Notes: a model not told the origin generated them from the letters alone. Shown: positions 21,801 to 37,640, numbered from the stretch's first letter. The stretch is 64,000 nucleotides of DNA from Metellina segmentata (GCA_947359465.1 OX375872.1:126244337-126308336), one strand, 5' to 3'. Translations and numbers: made by a program.

Positions 21801-24800
21801 ATCAGCTATACTAGCGACTCGCTCTGCTAGGCCTAACTTAATAAAGTTCGCTTTCCTTTTCAAAAACTGCAGATTTACTTCACTTAGTTTTAAAACGTGA
21901 TAAGCCCATAACCTGATACGATTATCAACAAATCAGGGTCATCAAACAAAACAGGAAAACTCAAGGGCTAAGAGAATAAGAATTTAATATGTAAACAAAA
22001 TACATATTACACAAAAGAGAATAGAATGCATTAGTGAGAAGTTGTAGTTGTAGTTAATACAACAGGTATATAAGTTGAGTTGTAGCTCGTCTTTTTCCAA
22101 CAACATTGCCAAGTTCATTTCTTATTACAAGTCACCATAATATTTATAGGTTTCAAGTTGTATTTCAAAAACATATCAGCATGCAGAAACGAAGGTTTTC
22201 CTGGATTTTAAAATCATCCATGTGTTCCCCAGGTCTTTAATAATAATGTCTAAATTACCATAGTGAAATTTAATCTGAATCTAATGGCATTTCATATTTA
22301 AAGAAATCTAAAAAAAACCCCAGATTGCAGGTATATGAGCTTCTTTCTTCCACGCTATGCTTTCGCTATAAAACGGCCTGATCCATTGCAGTTGTAATTT
22401 AAATGACGTGTTTTTTTTTCCTTGATCAGTTTTTATTGTGTTTTCATTGCCTCTTGCCTAAATATTTATCAGGATGGAAATGTTTTGCTTTTTTCTCATG
22501 TTGCATTGCATTTCTGTGTCTATTTCTTCAATTTGTTGAGATGTATTTGGTATTCACTGATTTATATGAAAGCACTGGATTCAATGTTGACTATTTTAGA
22601 AGCAAGCATTTATAAAGGATGGCTTAGATTCAAATTAGTTTTGTTGCAGTGTTTGCATCCACTTTTAACATATATATGTCTGGAATTTTGTTGCTTTATT
22701 TCTCCTATACATTGAGCAAATATATTGTTCATTTGTGCCAGTATGATGCTTTTGAAAACAACTTTAATATAACCTTTCAGATATCCATCTGAGAAAGAAA
22801 ATTAGTGCTGAGTTGCGTGCTATGATTACACAAAGTCTTCTATCTAATAAAGAAAATATTGACTTGTGTGTAATAAAAACTGGTTTAATAAAACTTATAA
22901 AATCTTCATTGTTGCAATTTTTAACTTGCATTTTTGAATTAATGTTGAAGTTTCTTTCCTAGTTTCTAAAAATATAAACATGGATGACCCTAAATATTTG
23001 TCTCGGAACAGTTCTGTTATCGGTTTTTATGGTCAATTGGTGTCATTCTGTAAGACAATCTAATGAGGTTTTATACATGGCATGGAAAAGGATTTTAGCA
23101 TAATATTCTATACCAACAACAACTCATTTAAAAAGGTAATTTGAAAATACATACCAACATATGTGCAATGAATCACAAAGCATGCTGAAAGAACTGGTGC
23201 ACATTAAGTTTATTGTCATGGGATATGAATTCCATCCAAGGATCCTAGCTTAGGTGTTGCCTGGTTCAATAGAATGTGGATCTTTCACATGGGAACTGAA
23301 ACATGGATTGGGTGTGAGAGAATGGCATGGGAAAATAACTATATATTGAAAAATCAACAACTGATTGAGTTTTATGAAAAGGTAAATTTAAATCTTGAGA
23401 CAAATTCATCCTCATTAAAGAAGGGTCAAACAGGTCAGTCGATCAAAGTGACCATCAGAATTTGAGCATTTCTAATGTGAACACAGGAATTCACCTATAC
23501 AAATCTTGCCGCAAGCCCCTTCTGGGTTCGTCAACAAAAACCATATAAATCAGTCCAATAACATATCATCACGAATGAATACTAAATTGAGTTCAAATAG
23601 CATAGTCTAATCTCACATGTCATATAAACATTTAATAGGATCTTGTAACTAGAGAGAAATGAATGAATATCTAACCACAGCACACCAAAAAGTATATTCT
23701 AGCATTTCATAAAGATCTGAGCATCACAAAACATATTCAATACATACTTTCAGTGCCATCATATCTTATAAAAAGGTAGAAATTAGAAGCATTAGTGAAT
23801 AATCAATGCAAAATCCAAACCTTTATATCTTCCAGGAGTACGGGGATATGAATCAGGACGCTTGCTGCTGTGCATGAAAACATTACAGAAATGAATCCTC
23901 AAACACAGTTGACAGAAAGCCCCAACAGGTCAATTTATCAAAGGGACCATTGGGATTTGAGGATTACATCCAATCACTCACAGCAGATATGAATTCAACC
24001 AAACTGCAAGAAATTATTGTTTACTTTCCCCATGGAGATACAAATCCACCCCAAAAGGTTTATAAATGCATTGCTAATTATTGTTTACAGTCCCAAATGG
24101 TAGGTAACGACACACAGTCCCCCATTCTGTCGGTGTAAAAAAAAAAAGTAAAAAACTTGATGATTGGATCCTTGTCTATTAGATTCATGTCAAGCGATGG
24201 CATCCCTCTCCATTAGAATCATGTTTCCGCGATGCACGTTAAATTTGTTATGGATTTCATATTTCTGGTGCACATTAAATCTGTTGTGGATTCATGCTTC
24301 CCAAATCTGGTATAACATACAGGTATAATCATTTCCTGAAAGCCACTCTGGTGCCATCTATAAAAGAAGCAACTGGGATTAGAAATCCCTGTTTTATTTA
24401 TCCTGTCAGGATTTCTCCCAAACAATGAAAAGGTGTCATTTAAAAGCTTGAAAACACAATCCAAATAGGAGTTGATGCTCACTTTGTAGAAATCTTGTAA
24501 CTTGCTGTAAGCTGTATGGGGATTTTAAACCTAATTGGCATATTTTTGCCTTCAGAAGAGAATACATGTTAAAATTTGTAGGATTTCATTTTCCGGTGCA
24601 GGATACAATTCCCTGGATATGGATAGCCCCATGAACATGTATTGTATAAGATGTAGATATTATGTGTGGCAAGAAAATGATTGTTTCCCAAACCTATTCT
24701 CATGTGGTTTTCAATTTGGGATACAATTCACTGGATAAAATCCCCATGACGTGTGGCATAAAAATGATTTCAGTATATATACTTACAATGCCTTGGCAGA

Positions 24801-25082
24801 ATTCACTGAAACAAGGAATTGAACAATTAAAAAAATATATATATAAATATATGAATATTTCCCATGGTATGAATAATTCAATAGCAGCTTGCAAAAAATT
24901 CGGACTACTCGTGTGTAAATACCATTACTTCAAGTGTGACCAAGAAACAAACACTTTCTAATCTTATAGCAGAATTCTCGCTGATATGGGAACTGAAACA
25001 CAATGGATGATGTCAGGTCATCCTGAAAGCACACTCGTACAGAGGGGCCTCAAACAGGTCGCAGTCTATCCGAGTGCCCATC
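18806..25082 (+). repeat. Array unit 4
   Basis: It has CACATTAAATTT near 20968, where units 1-3, 6 and 11 have CACATTCAATTT. It ends with GTGCCCATCAGG near 25075, an allele shared only with the end of unit 5; other units have GTGACCATCAGG. The (AT)n tract has 9 repeats. Confidence 0.95.
21675..22102 (-). mobile_element. Copia LTR-gag fragment, unit 4 copy
   Basis: Has the common AGGCCTAAC and CTGATACG alleles. Both junctions, with module A and with the exon-like block, are at the same bases as in unit 1, so there was one insertion before amplification. Confidence 0.75.
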
Positions 25083-28000
25083 AGGATTTGAGAAGATTAA
25101 AAAATATCAGAGTATATGCTGAAAGACGTTCAATCTCCATCCAGTTTCCAAAGGACGATAGCATACATTAAAATGTTTTTGGCTTAATATATTTTATGAT
25201 CTATTCTCACAAACAGCTGTTATGTTTCTCTCCTGCTTGAAAACACAATCTAAATACTTAACTCTACTTAATGAATAACCTATTGATTGTGAAAACAAAT
25301 AATGGAACAGCCTAGCAAAACATTACACTGAATAATATTAAATACTTGTTGTTACATTTCTAGCATTGAACATGTCTCACTCAATAAACATTCCTCGAAA
25401 TGGGTCAATGTTTTCAAAGGCTCCAGATGAAAGAATCTCACCGTTATGTTGTATACTCTAACAGGAGTATGGGGATATGAATCAGGATGCTTGCTGATGT
25501 GTATATTTCCCCCGTGGCATTAGAGAAATGAATCTTAGAAAAACGCAGGCTTTCACACAAACTTGACAAAAAAAACCTAACAGGTCAATCGAGATTTGAG
25601 CATTTGTAAATTGACATGAATCACTCACAGCAGATATGAATTCAACCAGACACACTGCTGCAGAATAGTTGCTAATTATTGTTTACTTTGAGTCAGTCCC
25701 ATGGAGAGAGTAAATACAGATGCCTCAAAAAGTTTTTATAAATGCGTTGCTAATTATTGTTTACAGTCCCCATGGTAGGAAACAACACACATTTGAACTC
25801 ACACCAATGCGGATCATTTCTTCACAGACAGCTGTGTATACATGAAGTGACATAAATAGTTTAAAAGATTCCCATGGAGATACAGATCCAATGAAAGAGT
25901 CCCATGGAGATACAAATCCTATGTAAACAACACACCAGTTGTTTAAATGGTGCTAATTACTGTAGTGACATGGCATTTAAAATTACATTTTATAGTTTTG
26001 TACTGCAAATGTAGCTTTCAATTAACAAGTAATACTTTTCATAAAACTTAATTTAATTAGTTTTAATGTCCTTCAACTATATATAACCAGCAAGTATAGG
26101 TCATATTACTCTACAAAATTCTTGTTACTTAAGAATTTTGTACAGTAGTATGCCCTATACCTGCTGATCATATATATATATATATATTTGATACAGTATT
26201 TGTAAATGTGAATGCAGCACCATCTCATAGCAAGCCCCATGAATGACTTGTATGTGTGTGAACAGTTACAAATACATAATCTTTTGTAGGTGCAGTCTAT
26301 CCCATCAGGATTTGAGAAGTTAATCGAAACAGGGTTTGTGCATGGTAGGAATTTACAACACAGACATGCACGTTCAATCTGGGACAGTGTTTGTAAATGT
26401 GAATGCAGCTCACTTGTGAACAGTTACAATCGGTATGTAAATCTGCCATGACATTGAATTTAAAAAAAAGTATTTTCTTCCTATTGCCACATGTGTCGAG
26501 ATCAATCCAGCCAAAAATAACAACCAGTGTCAAATAAATTACCAGCAACCTAAAATGTTTTTTTTACTTGAAATGAAATATCAACCAGTTTTAGTTTCCA
26601 ATCCAAAAAAAGTAAATTAGCAAGCCAGAATTCACAACAGTTGCGTTTATCAACAAAAAAGCACCGTTTTGCTTCAAATGTAAACAATACTTGGGAAAAT
26701 GAAACCCTGATCCAATACAGATTTAACATGCACATGAATTTAGAAAAATGAAACAATGACTACAGATTTAACGTGCACCAGATTTAAACAATGAAACCAT
26801 GACAGTTGTAAAGGCACAACCAATTGATTTGTACACTAGATTTGGGAAAATGAAACCCTGATCCTTTTCAAGAATCTAAACACAGTAACACCAAAAATGT
26901 TTGTCTGAAACCTTTTCCTAAAAAAAACTTTTCTGAAACCTTTTACTAAAAATACAGGAGACAGGTGCATGTTAAATCTGTTGTCTTGGATCAGGATTTC
27001 ATTTTCCTAAAATTAAGGAGAAAGCTGCATGTTAAATCTGTTGTCTTGAGGTTATTCAATGGGATGTGGATAGTTCTCATGGGAACTGAAACCTCGTTGG
27101 GTGTATGTTACACGAGTTTTATACATGGCATGGAAAAGGGTTCTAGCAAGATATTCTATAGCAACCACAACTCATTTAAAAAGGTAACTAAAAATACATA
27201 CCAACTTAGTTCAATGAATCACAAAGCATGCTCAAAGAACAGGTGCACATTAAATTTATTGTCATGGGATATGAATTCCATCCAAGGATCCTAGCTCAGG
27301 TGTTGTATGGATCTTTCATATGAGAACTGAAACATGGATTGGGTTTGAGAGAATAGCATGGGAAAATAAGTTGATACTGAAAAAAACAACCACTGATTGA
27401 GAACCAGATAAATCAGTCCAATAACACATCACAACGAATGAATACTAAATTGAGTTCAATGAGCATAATCAAATCTCACATGTCAAACATTTAATCGGAT
27501 CTTGTAACTAGAGAGAAATGAATGAATATCTCACCACTGCACACCAAAAAGTATATTCTAGCATGTCATAAAGATCGGAGCATCACAAAACAAATACAAT
27601 AGATACTTTCAGGGCCATCAAATCTTATAAATAGGTATAAATGAGAAGCATTTGTGAATAATCAATGCAAAATCCATACCTTTATATCTTCCAGGAGTAC
27701 GGGGATATGAATCAGGATGCTTGCTGCTGTGCATGAAAACATTACAAAAATGAATCACTCAAACACAGACTACACACAGTTGACAGAAAGCCCCAACAGG
27801 TCAATTTATCAATGGGACCATTGGGATTTGAGCATTTCATCCAATCACTCACAGCACATATGAATTCAACCAAACTGCAGGAAATTATTGTTTACTTTCC
27901 CCATGGAGATACAAATCCATCCCAAAAGTTTTATAAATGTGTTGGTAGGTAACAACCGGACACATACGACTTCCATCAACAATAGATGGGAGATCATATT

Positions 28001-31000
28001 GTTCCAAATGCATTTCCATTTGCCCCTTCCACTTACTCCAATTTCCAGCTCCTTCCACTTTGTCTATCTGTACCTTTAGATCAGCTATACTAGCGACTCG
28101 CTCTGCTAGGCCTAACTTAATAAAGTTCGCTTTCCTTTTCAAAAACTGCAGATTTACTTCACTTAGTTTTAAAACGTGATAAGCCCATAACCTGATACGA
28201 TTATCAACAAATCAGGGTCATCAAACAAAACAGGAAAACTCAAGGGCTAAGAGAATAAGAATTTAATATGTAAACAAAATACATATTACACAAAAGAGAA
28301 TAGAATGCATTAGTGAGAAGTTGTAGTTGTAGTTAATACAACAGGTATATAAGTTGAGTTGTAGCTCGTCTTTTTCCAACAACATTGCCAAGTTCATTTC
28401 TTATTACAAGTCACCATAATATTTATAGGTTTCAAGTTGTATTTCAAAAACATATCAGCATGCAGAAACGAAGGTTTTCCTGGATTTTAAAATCATCCAT
28501 GTGTTCCCCAGGTCTTTAATAATAATGTCTAAATTACCATAGTGAAATTTAATCTGAATCTAATGGCATTTCATATTTAAAGAAATCTAAAAAAAACCCC
28601 AGATTGCAGGTATATGAGCTTCTTTCTTCCACGCTATGCTTTCGCTATAAAACGGCCTGATCCATTGCAGTTGTAATTTAAATGACGTGTTTTTTTTTCC
28701 TTGATCAGTTTTTATTGTGTTTTCATTGCCTCTTGCCTAAATATTTATCAGGATGGAAATGTTTTGCTTTTTTCTCATGTTGCATTGCATTTCTGTGTCT
28801 ATTTCTTCAATTTGTTGAGATGTATTTGGTATTCACTGATTTATATGAAAGCACTGGATTCAATGTTGACTATTTTAGAAGCAAGCATTTATAAAGGATG
28901 GCTTAGATTCAAATTAGTTTTGTTGCAGTGTTTGCATCCACTTTTAACATATATATGTCTGGAATTTTGTTGCTTTATTTCTCCTATACATTGAGCAAAT
29001 ATATTGTTCATTTGTGCCAGTATGATGCTTTTGAAAACAACTTTAATATAACCTTTCAGATATCCATCTGAGAAAGAAAATTAGTGCTGAGTTGCGTGCT
29101 ATGATTACACAAAGTCTTCTATCTAATAAAGAAAATATTGACTTGTGTGTAATAAAAACTGGTTTAATAAAACTTATAAAATCTTCATTGTTGCAATTTT
29201 TAACTTGCATTTTTGAATTAATGTTGAAGTTTCTTTCCTAGTTTCTAAAAATATAAACATGGATGACCCTAAATATTTGTCTCGGAACAGTTCTGTTATC
29301 GGTTTTTATGGTCAATTGGTGTCATTCTGTAAGACAATCTAATGAGGTTTTATACATGGCATGGAAAAGGATTTTAGCATAATATTCTATACCAACAACA
29401 ACTCATTTAAAAAGGTAATTTGAAAATACATACCAACATATGTGCAATGAATCACAAAGCATGCTGAAAGAACTGGTGCACATTAAGTTTATTGTCATGG
29501 GATATGAATTCCATCCAAGGATCCTAGCTTAGGTGTTGCCTGGTTCAATAGAATGTGGATCTTTCACATGGGAACTGAAACATGGATTGGGTGTGAGAGA
29601 ATGGCATGGGAAAATAACTATATATTGAAAAATCAACAACTGATTGAGTTTTATGAAAAGGTAAATTTAAATCTTGAGACAAATTCATCCTCATTAAAGA
29701 AGGGTCAAACAGGTCAGTCGATCAAAGTGACCATCAGAATTTGAGCATTTCTAATGTGAACACAGGAATTCACCTATACAAATCTTGCCGCAAGCCCCTT
29801 CTGGGTTCGTCAACAAAAACCATATAAATCAGTCCAATAACATATCATCACGAATGAATACTAAATTGAGTTCAAATAGCATAGTCTAATCTCACATGTC
29901 ATATAAACATTTAATAGGATCTTGTAACTAGAGAGAAATGAATGAATATCTAACCACAGCACACCAAAAAGTATATTCTAGCATTTCATAAAGATCTGAG
30001 CATCACAAAACATATTCAATACATACTTTCAGTGCCATCATATCTTATAAAAAGGTAGAAATTAGAAGCATTAGTGAATAATCAATGCAAAATCCAAACC
30101 TTTATATCTTCCAGGAGTACGGGGATATGAATCAGGACGCTTGCTGCTGTGCATGAAAACATTACAGAAATGAATCCTCAAACACAGTTGACAGAAAGCC
30201 CCAACAGGTCAATTTATCAAAGGGACCATTGGGATTTGAGGATTACATCCAATCACTCACAGCAGATATGAATTCAACCAAACTGCAAGAAATTATTGTT
30301 TACTTTCCCCATGGAGATACAAATCCACCCCAAAAGGTTTATAAATGCATTGCTAATTATTGTTTACAGTCCCAAATGGTAGGTAACGACACACAGTCCC
30401 CCATTCTGTCGGTGTAAAAAAAAAAAGTAAAAAACTTGATGATTGGATCCTTGTCTATTAGATTCATGTCAAGCGATGGCATCCCTCTCCATTAGAATCA
30501 TGTTTCCGCGATGCACGTTAAATTTGTTATGGATTTCATATTTCTGGTGCACATTAAATCTGTTGTGGATTCATGCTTCCCAAATCTGGTATAACATACA
30601 GGTATAATCATTTCCTGAAAGCCACTCTGGTGCCATCTATAAAAGAAGCAACTGGGATTAGAAATCCCTGTTTTATTTATCCTGTCAGGATTTCTCCCAA
30701 ACAATGAAAAGGTGTCATTTAAAAGCTTGAAAACACAATCCAAATAGGAGTTGATGCTCACTTTGTAGAAATCTTGTAACTTGCTGTAAGCTGTATGGGG
30801 ATTTTAAACCTAATTGGCATATTTTTGCCTTCAGAAGAGAATACATGTTAAAATTTGTAGGATTTCATTTTCCGGTGCAGGATACAATTCCCTGGATATG
30901 GATAGCCCCATGAACATGTATTGTATAAGATGTAGATATTATGTGTGGCAAGAAAATGATTGTTTCCCAAACCTATTCTCATGTGGTTTTCAATTTGGGA

Positions 31001-31361
31001 TACAATTCACTGGATAAAATCCCCATGACGTGTGGCATAAAAATGATTTCAGTATATATACTTACAATGCCTTGGCAGAATTCACTGAAACAAGGAATTG
31101 AACAATTAAAAAAATATATATATAAATATATGAATATTTCCCATGGTATGAATAATTCAATAGCAGCTTGCAAAAAATTCGGACTACTCGTGTGTAAATA
31201 CCATTACTTCAAGTGTGACCAAGAAACAAACACTTTCTAATCTTATAGCAGAATTCTCGCTGATATGGGAACTGAAACACAATGGATGATGTCAGGTCAT
31301 CCTGAAAGCACACTCGTACAGAGGGGCCTCAAACAGGTCGCAGTCTATCCGAGTGCCCATC
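25083..31361 (+). repeat. Array unit 5
   Basis: Nearly identical to unit 6, and both are 6279 bp. The two share CGTTATGTTG near 25443 (others CGTTATATTG), which changes the methionine codon-free end of the minus-strand frame there, and a 2-bp AA insertion giving TTAGAAAAACGC near 25537. The AA insertion accounts for its 2-bp length difference from unit 4. The (AT)n tract has 9 repeats. Units 5 and 6 are the best candidates for the most recent duplication in the window. Confidence 0.95.
27954..28381 (-). mobile_element. Copia LTR-gag fragment, unit 5 copy
   Basis: No difference from the unit 4 copy was noticed. Confidence 0.75.
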
Positions 31362-34300
31362 AGGATTTGAGAAGATTAAAAAATATCAGAGTATATGCTG
31401 AAAGACGTTCAATCTCCATCCAGTTTCCAAAGGACGATAGCATACATTAAAATGTTTTTGGCTTAATATATTTTATGATCTATTCTCACAAACAGCTGTT
31501 ATGTTTCTCTCCTGCTTGAAAACACAATCTAAATACTTAACTCTACTTAATGAATAACCTATTGATTGTGAAAACAAATAATGGAACAGCCTAGCAAAAC
31601 ATTACACTGAATAATATTAAATACTTGTTGTTACATTTCTAGCATTGAACATGTCTCACTCAATAAACATTCCTCGAAATGGGTCAATGTTTTCAAAGGC
31701 TCCAGATGAAAGAATCTCACCGTTATGTTGTATACTCTAACAGGAGTATGGGGATATGAATCAGGATGCTTGCTGATGTGTATATTTCCCCCGTGGCATT
31801 AGAGAAATGAATCTTAGAAAAACGCAGGCTTTCACACAAACTTGACAAAAAAAACCTAACAGGTCAATCGAGATTTGAGCATTTGTAAATTGACATGAAT
31901 CACTCACAGCAGATATGAATTCAACCAGACACACTGCTGCAGAATAGTTGCTAATTATTGTTTACTTTGAGTCAGTCCCATGGAGAGAGTAAATACAGAT
32001 GCCTCAAAAAGTTTTTATAAATGCGTTGCTAATTATTGTTTACAGTCCCCATGGTAGGAAACAACACACATTTGAACTCACACCAATGCGGATCATTTCT
32101 TCACAGACAGCTGTGTATACATGAAGTGACATAAATAGTTTAAAAGATTCCCATGGAGATACAGATCCAATGAAAGAGTCCCATGGAGATACAAATCCTA
32201 TGTAAACAACACACCAGTTGTTTAAATGGTGCTAATTACTGTAGTGACATGGCATTTAAAATTACATTTTATAGTTTTGTACTGCAAATGTAGCTTTCAA
32301 TTAACAAGTAATACTTTTCATAAAACTTAATTTAATTAGTTTTAATGTCCTTCAACTATATATAACCAGCAAGTATAGGTCATATTACTCTACAAAATTC
32401 TTGTTACTTAAGAATTTTGTACAGTAGTATGCCCTATACCTGCTGATCATATATATATATATATATTTGATACAGTATTTGTAAATGTGAATGCAGCACC
32501 ATCTCATAGCAAGCCCCATGAATGACTTGTATGTGTGTGAACAGTTACAAATACATAATCTTTTGTAGGTGCAGTCTATCCCATCAGGATTTGAGAAGTT
32601 AATCGAAACAGGGTTTGTGCATGGTAGGAATTTACAACACAGACATGCACGTTCAATCTGGGACAGTGTTTGTAAATGTGAATGCAGCTCACTTGTGAAC
32701 AGTTACAATCGGTATGTAAATCTGCCATGACATTGAATTTAAAAAAAAGTATTTTCTTCCTATTGCCACATGTGTCGAGATCAATCCAGCCAAAAATAAC
32801 AACCAGTGTCAAATAAATTACCAGCAACCTAAAATGTTTTTTTTACTTGAAATGAAATATCAACCAGTTTTAGTTTCCAATCCAAAAAAAGTAAATTAGC
32901 AAGCCAGAATTCACAACAGTTGCGTTTATCAACAAAAAAGCACCGTTTTGCTTCAAATGTAAACAATACTTGGGAAAATGAAACCCTGATCCAATACAGA
33001 TTTAACATGCACATGAATTTAGAAAAATGAAACAATGACTACAGATTTAACGTGCACCAGATTTAAACAATGAAACCATGACAGTTGTAAAGGCACAACC
33101 AATTGATTTGTACACTAGATTTGGGAAAATGAAACCCTGATCCTTTTCAAGAATCTAAACACAGTAACACCAAAAATGTTTGTCTGAAACCTTTTCCTAA
33201 AAAAAACTTTTCTGAAACCTTTTACTAAAAATACAGGAGACAGGTGCATGTTAAATCTGTTGTCTTGGATCAGGATTTCATTTTCCTAAAATTAAGGAGA
33301 AAGCTGCATGTTAAATCTGTTGTCTTGAGGTTATTCAATGGGATGTGGATAGTTCTCATGGGAACTGAAACCTCGTTGGGTGTATGTTACACGAGTTTTA
33401 TACATGGCATGGAAAAGGGTTCTAGCAAGATATTCTATAGCAACCACAACTCATTTAAAAAGGTAACTAAAAATACATACCAACTTAGTTCAATGAATCA
33501 CAAAGCATGCTCAAAGAACAGGTGCACATTCAATTTATTGTCATGGGATATGAATTCCATCCAAGGATCCTAGCTCAGGTGTTGTATGGATCTTTCATAT
33601 GAGAACTGAAACATGGATTGGGTTTGAGAGAATAGCATGGGAAAATAAGTTGATACTGAAAAAAACAACCACTGATTGAGAACCAGATAAATCAGTCCAA
33701 TAACACATCACAACGAATGAATACTAAATTGAGTTCAATGAGCATAATCAAATCTCACATGTCAAACATTTAATCGGATCTTGTAACTAGAGAGAAATGA
33801 ATGAATATCTCACCACTGCACACCAAAAAGTATATTCTAGCATGTCATAAAGATCGGAGCATCACAAAACAAATACAATAGATACTTTCAGGGCCATCAA
33901 ATCTTATAAATAGGTATAAATGAGAAGCATTTGTGAATAATCAATGCAAAATCCATACCTTTATATCTTCCAGGAGTACGGGGATATGAATCAGGATGCT
34001 TGCTGCTGTGCATGAAAACATTACAAAAATGAATCACTCAAACACAGACTACACACAGTTGACAGAAAGCCCCAACAGGTCAATTTATCAATGGGACCAT
34101 TGGGATTTGAGCATTTCATCCAATCACTCACAGCACATATGAATTCAACCAAACTGCAGGAAATTATTGTTTACTTTCCCCATGGAGATACAAATCCATC
34201 CCAAAAGTTTTATAAATGTGTTGGTAGGTAACAACCGGACACATACGACTTCCATCAACAATAGATGGGAGATCATATTGTTCCAAATGCATTTCCATTT

Positions 34301-37300
34301 GCCCCTTCCACTTACTCCAATTTCCAGCTCCTTCCACTTTGTCTATCTGTACCTTTAGATCAGCTATACTAGCGACTCGCTCTGCTAGGCCTAACTTAAT
34401 AAAGTTCGCTTTCCTTTTCAAAAACTGCAGATTTACTTCACTTAGTTTTAAAACGTGATAAGCCCATAACCTGATACGATTATCAACAAATCAGGGTCAT
34501 CAAACAAAACAGGAAAACTCAAGGGCTAAGAGAATAAGAATTTAATATGTAAACAAAATACATATTACACAAAAGAGAATAGAATGCATTAGTGAGAAGT
34601 TGTAGTTGTAGTTAATACAACAGGTATATAAGTTGAGTTGTAGCTCGTCTTTTTCCAACAACATTGCCAAGTTCATTTCTTATTACAAGTCACCATAATA
34701 TTTATAGGTTTCAAGTTGTATTTCAAAAACATATCAGCATGCAGAAACGAAGGTTTTCCTGGATTTTAAAATCATCCATGTGTTCCCCAGGTCTTTAATA
34801 ATAATGTCTAAATTACCATAGTGAAATTTAATCTGAATCTAATGGCATTTCATATTTAAAGAAATCTAAAAAAAACCCCAGATTGCAGGTATATGAGCTT
34901 CTTTCTTCCACGCTATGCTTTCGCTATAAAACGGCCTGATCCATTGCAGTTGTAATTTAAATGACGTGTTTTTTTTTCCTTGATCAGTTTTTATTGTGTT
35001 TTCATTGCCTCTTGCCTAAATATTTATCAGGATGGAAATGTTTTGCTTTTTTCTCATGTTGCATTGCATTTCTGTGTCTATTTCTTCAATTTGTTGAGAT
35101 GTATTTGGTATTCACTGATTTATATGAAAGCACTGGATTCAATGTTGACTATTTTAGAAGCAAGCATTTATAAAGGATGGCTTAGATTCAAATTAGTTTT
35201 GTTGCAGTGTTTGCATCCACTTTTAACATATATATGTCTGGAATTTTGTTGCTTTATTTCTCCTATACATTGAGCAAATATATTGTTCATTTGTGCCAGT
35301 ATGATGCTTTTGAAAACAACTTTAATATAACCTTTCAGATATCCATCTGAGAAAGAAAATTAGTGCTGAGTTGCGTGCTATGATTACACAAAGTCTTCTA
35401 TCTAATAAAGAAAATATTGACTTGTGTGTAATAAAAACTGGTTTAATAAAACTTATAAAATCTTCATTGTTGCAATTTTTAACTTGCATTTTTGAATTAA
35501 TGTTGAAGTTTCTTTCCTAGTTTCTAAAAATATAAACATGGATGACCCTAAATATTTGTCTCGGAACAGTTCTGTTATCGGTTTTTATGGTCAATTGGTG
35601 TCATTCTGTAAGACAATCTAATGAGGTTTTATACATGGCATGGAAAAGGATTTTAGCATAATATTCTATACCAACAACAACTCATTTAAAAAGGTAATTT
35701 GAAAATACATACCAACATATGTGCAATGAATCACAAAGCATGCTGAAAGAACTGGTGCACATTAAGTTTATTGTCATGGGATATGAATTCCATCCAAGGA
35801 TCCTAGCTTAGGTGTTGCCTGGTTCAATAGAATGTGGATCTTTCACATGGGAACTGAAACATGGATTGGGTGTGAGAGAATGGCATGGGAAAATAACTAT
35901 ATATTGAAAAATCAACAACTGATTGAGTTTTATGAAAAGGTAAATTTAAATCTTGAGACAAATTCATCCTCATTAAAGAAGGGTCAAACAGGTCAGTCGA
36001 TCAAAGTGACCATCAGAATTTGAGCATTTCTAATGTGAACACAGGAATTCACCTATACAAATCTTGCCGCAAGCCCCTTCTGGGTTCGTCAACAAAAACC
36101 ATATAAATCAGTCCAATAACATATCATCACGAATGAATACTAAATTGAGTTCAAATAGCATAGTCTAATCTCACATGTCATATAAACATTTAATAGGATC
36201 TTGTAACTAGAGAGAAATGAATGAATATCTAACCACAGCACACCAAAAAGTATATTCTAGCATTTCATAAAGATCTGAGCATCACAAAACATATTCAATA
36301 CATACTTTCAGTGCCATCATATCTTATAAAAAGGTAGAAATTAGAAGCATTAGTGAATAATCAATGCAAAATCCAAACCTTTATATCTTCCAGGAGTACG
36401 GGGATATGAATCAGGACGCTTGCTGCTGTGCATGAAAACATTACAGAAATGAATCCTCAAACACAGTTGACAGAAAGCCCCAACAGGTCAATTTATCAAA
36501 GGGACCATTGGGATTTGAGGATTACATCCAATCACTCACAGCAGATATGAATTCAACCAAACTGCAAGAAATTATTGTTTACTTTCCCCATGGAGATACA
36601 AATCCACCCCAAAAGGTTTATAAATGCATTGCTAATTATTGTTTACAGTCCCAAATGGTAGGTAACGACACACAGTCCCCCATTCTGTCGGTGTAAAAAA
36701 AAAAAGTAAAAAACTTGATGATTGGATCCTTGTCTATTAGATTCATGTCAAGCGATGGCATCCCTCTCCATTAGAATCATGTTTCCGCGATGCACGTTAA
36801 ATTTGTTATGGATTTCATATTTCTGGTGCACATTAAATCTGTTGTGGATTCATGCTTCCCAAATCTGGTATAACATACAGGTATAATCATTTCCTGAAAG
36901 CCACTCTGGTGCCATCTATAAAAGAAGCAACTGGGATTAGAAATCCCTGTTTTATTTATCCTGTCAGGATTTCTCCCAAACAATGAAAAGGTGTCATTTA
37001 AAAGCTTGAAAACACAATCCAAATAGGAGTTGATGCTCACTTTGTAGAAATCTTGTAACTTGCTGTAAGCTGTATGGGGATTTTAAACCTAATTGGCATA
37101 TTTTTGCCTTCAGAAGAGAATACATGTTAAAATTTGTAGGATTTCATTTTCCGGTGCAGGATACAATTCCCTGGATATGGATAGCCCCATGAACATGTAT
37201 TGTATAAGATGTAGATATTATGTGTGGCAAGAAAATGATTGTTTCCCAAACCTATTCTCATGTGGTTTTCAATTTGGGATACAATTCACTGGATAAAATC

Positions 37301-37640
37301 CCCATGACGTGTGGCATAAAAATGATTTCAGTATATATACTTACAATGCCTTGGCAGAATTCACTGAAACAAGGAATTGAACAATTAAAAAAATATATAT
37401 ATAAATATATGAATATTTCCCATGGTATGAATAATTCAATAGCAGCTTGCAAAAAATTCGGACTACTCGTGTGTAAATACCATTACTTCAAGTGTGACCA
37501 AGAAACAAACACTTTCTAATCTTATAGCAGAATTCTCGCTGATATGGGAACTGAAACACAATGGATGATGTCAGGTCATCCTGAAAGCACACTCGTACAG
37601 AGGGGCCTCAAACAGGTCGCAGTCTATCCGAGTGACCATC
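31362..37640 (+). repeat. Array unit 6
   Basis: Carries the two unit 5 markers near its left end (TTATGTTG near 31723 and GAAAAACGC near 31818). It has CACATTCAATTT near 33527 instead of the CACATTAAATTT of unit 5, and the common GTGACCATCAGG at its right end near 37633. The (AT)n tract has 9 repeats. Confidence 0.95.
34233..34660 (-). mobile_element. Copia LTR-gag fragment, unit 6 copy
   Basis: No difference from the unit 4 copy was noticed. Confidence 0.75.
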
